A stretch of 12,167 bases of DNA from CAYRIY01 sp964424335 (lineage in GTDB: Bacteria; Bacillota; Limnochordia; DTU080; RSA5): NCBI GenBank assembly GCA_964424335.1, contig CAYRIY010000103.1:1-12167 (forward strand), given 5' to 3'. Both the position numbers and the translations under genes were made by a program. Below are positions 7,376 to 12,167 of this stretch, piece by piece (the first letter of the stretch is position 1; each line of letters starts with the position of its first letter). The notes under the pieces are model-generated. The model was not told where the DNA came from. It worked only from the letters and a program-made list of their open reading frames with translations, and did no database searches.

Positions 7376-8392
7376 ATGATCGGGCGTCTTGGTAAGGACG
7401 CGGCGTCCAAACCGCCCATCCGATCGCTGCCCACGCGGGCCGGGGAAAGGGTGCGTTTGCGGGATCGCATCCGAGATTGGTTGGGCCTTGCGGGCGACTC
7501 CGGGATCGTCGATCAAAAGGACAGGCGTAGGCGCGTTCTTTCGATCGGCCTCACTGTCTACCTCATCGTCTTGGCAACCGGAGCCTTCGCCTTCAACATA
7601 GCGATCCTAAGGGAGCATGGCATCGTGCGCAGTCAGGTCGAGATCGGATCGACTCGGGTGGCGGCGATGCAGCGTGTGGCAAGAGAAGTCGATGCGGAGC
7701 GCCAACGCAGCGTTGAGCTCGGCGATGAGTTGGCAAGAGCCTATCGAGAGCTTCCGGGCGCGGTGGAGCTTCCCATCGTGATGTCGCGCCTTTCGGAGCT
7801 GCCGACCTTGTCGGGCGGCTCGGCTAGCGGGGTCGAGTACTCAGAGCCCCGCTGGTCAGGCGGCTCCGGCTACTTGCAGACGCACGCCACGTTACGAGGG
7901 TCGCTGCGCGAAGTCGTCGCTTATATCGAGGCGATGAAAGCGATGCTGCCCACCGCGACGCTGGAGCGGCTCTCGATTCGCCTCGATCGGGAACCGGGCA
8001 AGGTTGCGGCCGACTTGCTCCTTTCGGCGGCGGTCATCCGGGACAGGCCGACGGGGGCGCCGCCGTGGGATGTCGAGGCGGCCTGGCGGCGGGCGGAGGC
8101 AGCCGCGGTGTCGGCGTCAATCTCCGGCTTTCCGTTTACGCCGGGAGCACGACTGTGGCAAGAGGGGCGCGCGGCGGGGATCGACCTGCCCGAGCTCAGA
8201 CTTTCGGGGGTCGCTCGACAAGGTGATCAGGCCTACGCGCTCATCGTCTACGACGGCAAGAGTTCGCTCGTGCGAAGCGGCGCTCGCGTGGGCGCAATCG
8301 AGGTGATCTCGGTCGACTTGGACGGGATCCTCGTCACGGTCGGCGGTCGTTTGCTCAAGTTTGAAGTGGCGGGAGCGCCGCAAGGAATCTAG
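7376..8392 (+). CDS. pilO: PilO homologue fused to a C-terminal PilP/GspC-like domain
   Basis: Inner-membrane alignment protein, 338 residues, which is longer than ordinary PilO (about 200). An unusually long basic N-terminal tail (1-53) comes first, then a transmembrane helix (54-78), a coiled coil (about 85-125) and the PilO ferredoxin-like domain (about 135-230). After a linker, residues about 271-333 read as a PilP/GspC homology-region beta domain: LSGVARQGDQAYALIV, then VRSGARVGAIEVISVDLDGI. In ordinary loci that domain is on the separate lipoprotein PilP. No pilP gene exists between here and the secretin. ATG 7376 is chosen because GGGAGG at 7358-7363 lies 12 bases upstream; GTG 7349 and TTG 7364 are in-frame alternatives inside pilN. 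PilO identity rests on position, topology and size; the PilP-like call is from pattern only. Confidence 0.85.
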   Translation: MIGRLGKDAASKPPIRSLPTRAGERVRLRDRIRDWLGLAGDSGIVDQKDRRRRVLSIGLTVYLIVLATGAFAFNIAILREHGIVRSQVEIGSTRVAAMQRVAREVDAERQRSVELGDELARAYRELPGAVELPIVMSRLSELPTLSGGSASGVEYSEPRWSGGSGYLQTHATLRGSLREVVAYIEAMKAMLPTATLERLSIRLDREPGKVAADLLLSAAVIRDRPTGAPPWDVEAAWRRAEAAAVSASISGFPFTPGARLWQEGRAAGIDLPELRLSGVARQGDQAYALIVYDGKSSLVRSGARVGAIEVISVDLDGILVTVGGRLLKFEVAGAPQGI

Positions 8393-8420
8393 ACGCTGGG
8401 ATGGGTCTTAGGGGGGACGA

Positions 8421-8504
8421 ATGTGGGGACTAAAGCGAGGACGAATTCGGATCGGATGGTCGTGGGGATGTACCGGAGCATGCAAGGGAGGGAATTGCTC
8501 ATGA
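8421..8504 (+). CDS. Possible 27-residue leader ORF
   Basis: ATG 8421 follows an A-plus-six-G run (8410-8416) by 4 bases and opens a frame of 27 codons rich in Gly, Arg and Trp, with three Cys. Its TGA overlaps the ATG of the next gene as ATGA (8501-8504). The exact stop/start overlap suggests a coupling leader peptide. The reading frame could equally be chance in the 108-base gap after pilO. No function is assigned. Confidence 0.2.
   Translation: MWGLKRGRIRIGWSWGCTGACKGGNCS
8486..8491 (+). promoter_or_regulatory. Ribosome binding site deciding the start of the N-domain protein
   Basis: GGGAGG ends 9 bases before ATG 8501. A second candidate, the G-run at 8411-8416, would serve GTG 8423 in the same frame. 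ATG 8501 is preferred because it puts the signal peptide at the very N terminus. Confidence 0.7.
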
Positions 8505-9658
8505 GACATAGGTGGTCTGCGATCGTGTTGGCCATGTTGTTCTCGGTGAGCGCGCTAAGCGGAGGCGTGTGGGCGCAAGCTGGAGATTTGGTTGACATGG
8601 AGTTTGAAGAGGCGCGCCTATCGGATGTGGTGCGGGTCTTGGGCGAGCTGGGCGGCTACAACGTGATCGTCGACCCAAGCGTTCAGGGAAACGTCACGTT
8701 TCGCTTGCGGGGAATGGGTGTCGACGAGGCGATCGAGATGGTGGTCCGTACCAGCGGCTACAGTTACCGCCAGATGGGTAACACCCTGGTCGTCGGATCG
8801 GAGGCGACGCTCAGAGCGCGCTTTGACGCCGCGGAAGCAAAGGTGTTGCGGCTCGAGTACGCAGATCCGCCGCAACTCTTGAGCGTGCTGCGCCTTCTCT
8901 TGCCTGGCGTTGAGGCGCAGGTAGACCCTTTGCAGCGCGCGCTCGTGGTGCGGGGCACGCCGGAGGACGTGGCCCGGGCGGAGCAATTTGTGCGTGAGCG
9001 CGATGTGCCGCCCCTGGTGACCCAGGAGTTTGCCGAGGCGCGTGTCGTTGAGATTTTGCAAACGCTGGCGCGGCTTGGAGGGTACAACCTGGTTGCCGAG
9101 GGCGAGATCGCAGGGAGCATGACCGTATCGCTGCAAAGGCAGTCGGTTGAGGCGGCGATCGACCTTGTGACGCGCCGGGCGGGCCTTGAGTACGAGATTG
9201 ACGGGGCCAATCTGTTCGTCTATGGAAGGCCGCAAGCGGACGGTCGGACGAATGCGCCGATCGATTCGACGGTGACGGCGCCCGTAAGAGAGCAGCGATT
9301 GATCCGGCTCGTCCACATCAGCCCGTCCAAGATCCTCGAGGCGGTGCGGGTGATTGCGGCCGGGGGCGAGGTCTGGGCCGATGAGGCGTCAGGTACGATG
9401 ATCGTCTCGGCGGGGGCTGAGGCGCTGCGTCAAATTGACGAACTGGTGGCCCTTCTCGACGTGCCCACGATTGCCGTTCGGGGCGTTTTGCAACAGGGCG
9501 ACGAGCGCCTTGCGATCGTACAAATCGATCAGGGCACGCACATCGTGCGCCCGGGCGACAGTGTTGGAGCGATCAAGGTACTGGCGGTCGACATCGACGG
9601 CGTGCTGATCGAGACAGTTCACGGCCAGCGTGTTCACGTAGGCGCCGGGGGGAGATAA
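8501..9658 (+). CDS. Exported secretin N-domain protein with PilP-like C terminus, no gate
   Basis: 385 residues, exported. A clear Sec signal peptide (MRHRWSAIVLAMLFSVSALS, cleavage near VWA-QA at residue 25/26) is followed by five small domains. They are an STN/N0 domain (about 30-100), an N1-like domain (114-168), a second STN/N0 (173-243), a second N1-like (265-321) and a PilP/GspC-like beta domain (327-382). The two N0 units are duplicates: EFEEAR...LGGYN with NTLVVG in the first, EFAEAR...LGGYN with NLFVYG in the second. The membrane-spanning secretin domain (VEARI..., KDG...IGG) is missing altogether. The stop is normal and the next gene is a complete secretin, so this is not a broken copy. 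It is probably a soluble periplasmic ring or connector joining the PilNO(P) complex to the secretin. That role is inferred from domains and position. I know no standard pil symbol for this layout. Confidence 0.85.
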   Translation: MRHRWSAIVLAMLFSVSALSGGVWAQAGDLVDMEFEEARLSDVVRVLGELGGYNVIVDPSVQGNVTFRLRGMGVDEAIEMVVRTSGYSYRQMGNTLVVGSEATLRARFDAAEAKVLRLEYADPPQLLSVLRLLLPGVEAQVDPLQRALVVRGTPEDVARAEQFVRERDVPPLVTQEFAEARVVEILQTLARLGGYNLVAEGEIAGSMTVSLQRQSVEAAIDLVTRRAGLEYEIDGANLFVYGRPQADGRTNAPIDSTVTAPVREQRLIRLVHISPSKILEAVRVIAAGGEVWADEASGTMIVSAGAEALRQIDELVALLDVPTIAVRGVLQQGDERLAIVQIDQGTHIVRPGDSVGAIKVLAVDIDGVLIETVHGQRVHVGAGGR

Positions 9659-9661
9659 ACA

Positions 9662-11638
9662 ATGAGACCAAGGACCGTCGGGCTGTCGGCTCGCCTGGCG
9701 CTCATGCTTGTGATCGGCGTCGCAGTCGGCGTTTTGGGTTTGGGGTACCGGATCGTCGCAGCGGCTACGGTAGACGTAAGCTTTGAGCGCGCGCCCGTGC
9801 ACGAAGTGTTGCGCGTGCTGGCTGAGGCGGAAGGGATCAACCTCATCGTCGATCAGGACGTGGAGGGCGAAGTGAGCATGAGCGCCCGGGCGCTCATGGC
9901 GCGCGAGGCGATCGACCTCGTTGCGGCGCTCCGCGGCCTCCATGTCGAGCAGGTAGGAAACACGCTCGTCGTGTCGAGGGAGTCCATGGGCCTTACGTCA
10001 CGCATGAGCCGGATTGAGCGCCCGCAACTGAAATTTACCGAGCGCCCGGTGCGCGAAGTGCTCGAAGCGCTTGCCGATCGGGCGGGGTGGAACTTGATTT
10101 CCGAGGCGTCGCTCAATCAAGCGGTGACGGCCTGGCTCGAGGGAATGGAGTACGTTGAGGCGCTGCGGCTGGTGGCGGCATCGGCGGGACTTCGCTACCA
10201 ACTCGTCGACGGCGTCCTTCACATTAAGGGCTCGGCCTCAGACGGCGGCGGCGATCGGATCGCGATTCACCGCCTCGATCACGTCGACCCGAGACGGGCC
10301 AAAGAGCTCATCGAAGCCTTCGTGCCCGGAGCGCGGGTCCAGGTCGACAGCGATACGAGGAGCCTCGTCACCAGCGGACCGGTCTCGCTGCTTGAGGACG
10401 TGGCGTCGTTTTTGGGGGCGTTCGACACTCCGCGGCCTCAAGTGTTGGTCGAGGCCCGCATTCTCGAAGTGGCGGTCGATGCGCTCGATTCACTCGGCGT
10501 CGAGTGGTCGGAACTCGCATTTGCAGGCTCTGGCACACCGGCCACGTTTCAACTTTCGTGGAATCCGGACCAGTTGCAGGCGACGCTTCGCTCGCTCGCC
10601 GAGCGCGGCCGCTCCAAGGTTCTCGCGAGCCCGAAGATATCGGCGATCGACGACGAGACCGCCCGCATGCTGATCGGTGATCGCGTGCCCATCGTGACTG
10701 AGCACACGGATAGCGAAGGCCGGGTAACGCAGTCGGTTGAGTATATCGACGTGGGGATCGTGCTCGAGATCGAGCCGAGCATCGCGTCGGACGGTTCCGT
10801 GACGCTGGCCATTCGCACCGAGGTGAGCAGCGTCGTCGACCCTGCAAGTCGCTTTCCCACCGTCCGCACCCGCGAGGCGACGAGCCGCGTGCGTGTGAAA
10901 GACGGACAGCCTCTCATCATCGGAGGTCTGATTCAAGAGGAGGAGCGCGAGCAGCTCAGCGGGATTCCCTACCTCAACGAATTGCCCGTGCTCGGCTCAC
11001 TCTTTGGACGTCGGGTGAACGAGAATGTCCAGACCGAGACGCTCATCATCCTCATTCCCCACATCATCAACGACGACATCGAGGGGCACGAGGTCGACCG
11101 CGTACGTGGAGACTCTATAGGCTCGGGCGAGGCGCCCGGGGCGGCCTTGCGCCTTGAGGCTACGAATGCCGCGCTGGGCGCGCTCGAGGCCCCCGCTCTT
11201 GCCCGACTTGAAAGGGCGAGCGACAGGCTGGCCGTCAGCGTCGGACTGCTCTCCCTAGGGGAGTGGGCGGCAGAGATGCAGCTTGAAAAGGAGAAGGGTC
11301 GCTACAGTTACATCAGTCGCTTGTACGGCGCTTTGGATTCGTCCAGTCAGGAAGCGTGGTCGGTCGGCGCCGGCCTTCGCCTCTACATCGGAGACGATGG
11401 GCCGCCGCCATTTTTGCGGCCATGGATCGACGGCGGCATCGAGTACGCAGCGCCCGTGAGCGACGAGCCGCTCACCGTCTACACGGCGAGCGCGGGCTTT
11501 CGTCTGACCGTGGGCGAGCACGGACTGGTGGAGTTGTACGCCCGCCACCAGGAGCCGTCGAGGGCGGAGGCGCTGATTGACCTGCCGGGACGGGCATCGT
11601 CGAGGCATTTCGGTCTGAGGCTGGGGTGGCGATATTAA
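9662..11638 (+). CDS. pilQ: PilQ-type secretin with C-terminal beta-barrel extension
   Basis: Outer-membrane channel for the pilus, 658 residues. The signal peptide ends near residue 35 (RIVAAA). Domains: STN/N0 (36-106), a second STN-like unit (120-190), one N1 (198-257) and the secretin gate (260-468). The gate begins VLVEARILEV and contains RSKVLASPKISAID, VRTREATSRVRVKDGQPLII and IPYLNELPVLGSLFG. The segment between the gate start and RSKVLASP is short, so the central gate may be compact. A helical linker (about 470-520) leads to an extra domain (521-658) with about eight amphipathic beta strands, ending FGLRLGWRY. No pilotin or lipoprotein is seen nearby. ATG 9662 sits 7 bases after GGGGGGAG, 3 bases beyond the previous stop. 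Confidence 0.93.
   Translation: MRPRTVGLSARLALMLVIGVAVGVLGLGYRIVAAATVDVSFERAPVHEVLRVLAEAEGINLIVDQDVEGEVSMSARALMAREAIDLVAALRGLHVEQVGNTLVVSRESMGLTSRMSRIERPQLKFTERPVREVLEALADRAGWNLISEASLNQAVTAWLEGMEYVEALRLVAASAGLRYQLVDGVLHIKGSASDGGGDRIAIHRLDHVDPRRAKELIEAFVPGARVQVDSDTRSLVTSGPVSLLEDVASFLGAFDTPRPQVLVEARILEVAVDALDSLGVEWSELAFAGSGTPATFQLSWNPDQLQATLRSLAERGRSKVLASPKISAIDDETARMLIGDRVPIVTEHTDSEGRVTQSVEYIDVGIVLEIEPSIASDGSVTLAIRTEVSSVVDPASRFPTVRTREATSRVRVKDGQPLIIGGLIQEEEREQLSGIPYLNELPVLGSLFGRRVNENVQTETLIILIPHIINDDIEGHEVDRVRGDSIGSGEAPGAALRLEATNAALGALEAPALARLERASDRLAVSVGLLSLGEWAAEMQLEKEKGRYSYISRLYGALDSSSQEAWSVGAGLRLYIGDDGPPPFLRPWIDGGIEYAAPVSDEPLTVYTASAGFRLTVGEHGLVELYARHQEPSRAEALIDLPGRASSRHFGLRLGWRY
11222..11635 (+). 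other. Predicted eight-stranded beta-barrel domain of the secretin
   Basis: Encodes residues 521-658 of the secretin. Strands by eye: 521-531, 535-546, 547-559, 565-577, 583-596, 604-618, 620-630 and 647-658. In several, hydrophobic residues alternate strictly, for example W, V, A, L, L, I in AWSVGAGLRLYIG and F, L, L, W, Y in RHFGLRLGWRY. The last residue is Tyr, with Trp, Leu, Leu and Phe at positions 3, 5, 7 and 9 from the end, which is the classical outer-membrane C-terminal signature read by BamA. Size and strand count resemble OmpA-type barrels. Confidence 0.65.
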
Positions 11639-11640
11639 TC

Positions 11641-12167
11641 ATGCGCTCGGCAATGCGGGGCAAGCGACGACGGGGGACGTGCTCGCAAGAGGGAGGATTT
11701 ACCCTCGTAGAGCTGATGCTCGGCATGGTGCTTTTTGGCGTCATCGTCTATGTCTCCATGTCGCTTGTCACCGGGGCTTCCGACACTTTGACGCGGCTGT
11801 TTGCCGAGTTTGAGAGCAGAAAGCGCGTCCTCATGCTGCAGCGCGAGATGGCGGAGGGCACGACGCAATACGCCGGCTACCTTGCCGCAAGCCACGTCTC
11901 CTTTGGGCCGGGAACAGGCGAACTGCAAGGTACATGCGTGTTTCGCTTCAGATTCCCCGACTACCAGAATGAATCGGAGGAGCGCTCCGTTGAGTACGTG
12001 TGGCGGCCCGAGCTTGAGGCGATCGATCAGCGTGTCGACAACGGGCCGTACAGGAGGGTGCTTCGGGATGTGTCAGGATTTTCCGTCACCAAGAAACCCG
12101 GGGATGCCTACGCGATTCGGGTTGAGATCGCTCACCGGGTGAAGGGGTTTGCAAATCCGATCGTGCG
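11641..12167 (+). CDS. Minor prepilin / pseudopilin (PilW/GspJ-like), partial
   Basis: Truncated by the window end; 175 codons are visible with no stop. A basic 19-residue leader ends in Gly18-Gly19. The mature start is FTLVELMLGMVLFGVIVYVS with Glu at mature position 5, a class III signal peptide. The later part (EYVWRPELEAIDQRVDNGPYRRVLRDVSGF) resembles the variable beta domain of PilW/GspJ-type minor pilins, which form the pilus tip or prime assembly. ATG 11641 lies 2 bases after the secretin stop with only a weak GGGGTGG upstream, so it is probably translated by coupling. A second ATG at 11653 would give a 15-residue leader. More minor pilin genes probably follow outside the window. Confidence 0.85.
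   Translation, partial: MRSAMRGKRRRGTCSQEGGFTLVELMLGMVLFGVIVYVSMSLVTGASDTLTRLFAEFESRKRVLMLQREMAEGTTQYAGYLAASHVSFGPGTGELQGTCVFRFRFPDYQNESEERSVEYVWRPELEAIDQRVDNGPYRRVLRDVSGFSVTKKPGDAYAIRVEIAHRVKGFANPIV

Noticed and set aside
8423..8500. GTG 8423 as the start of the N-domain protein
   Set aside because: It has a nearby G-run, so it is possible, but it would bury the signal peptide behind 26 extra residues. ATG 8501 has its own GGGAGG and gives a textbook signal peptide.
11801..12142. Forward open frame of 113 codons inside the last gene
   Set aside because: It is out of frame with the prepilin starting at 11641, whose signal peptide and downstream pattern are clear. This frame is its shadow.
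498..12167. Type II secretion system instead of a type IV pilus
   Set aside because: PilT, PilM and separate PilN/PilO genes are T4P hallmarks. Some GspG/GspC/GspJ-like features reflect shared ancestry.

Overview
The window carries an almost complete assembly and motor operon for a type IV pilus (T4aP), all on the + strand. It comes from a moderately high G+C bacterium; I estimate roughly 60% by eye. A full secretin gate and a second secretin-related protein imply a cell with an outer membrane. Ribosome binding sites are strong and purine-rich (GGGAGG or G-runs), and GTG starts are frequent. That would suit a diderm Bacillota lineage such as Limnochordia, but the lineage cannot be settled from this sequence and I treat the idea as speculation. 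Ten Ns at 220-229 indicate a draft or metagenome scaffold.

Layout. 1-497: no supportable gene, an assembly gap, then an AT-rich leader. 498-1638: two tandem paralogous prepilins with class III signal peptides and a C-terminal Cys-Cys loop. 1740-5809: the motor genes, namely the PilB extension ATPase with an N-terminal MshEN c-di-GMP module, the PilT retraction ATPase (4-nt overlap with pilB) and the PilC platform protein. 5839-8392: the alignment complex, namely PilM, PilN and a PilO whose C terminus carries a PilP/GspC-like domain. 8501-9658: an exported protein built as N0-N1-N0-N1 secretin N-domains plus a second PilP-like domain, with no secretin gate. 9662-11638: a full secretin with an extra C-terminal domain that reads as an eight-stranded outer-membrane beta-barrel. 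11641-end: a minor prepilin cut by the window edge. Coding density is high, with overlaps or short gaps almost throughout.

How the parts work together. Two pilins are assembled by PilB/PilC and disassembled by PilT. PilM binds the cytoplasmic tail of PilN, and PilN pairs with PilO in the inner membrane. No separate pilP gene is present. Instead, PilP-like modules sit on the C terminus of the PilO homologue and on the C terminus of the gateless N-domain protein. The two modules align without gaps (20 of 44 residues identical by hand count). The N-domain protein may therefore act as a separate periplasmic ring or connector between the inner-membrane complex and the secretin. The secretin barrel ends in a textbook outer-membrane-protein C-terminal signature, which could let the BAM machinery place it without a dedicated pilotin. 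These three features (PilO-PilP fusion, N-domain/PilP connector, secretin-barrel fusion) are the unusual part of an otherwise familiar locus.
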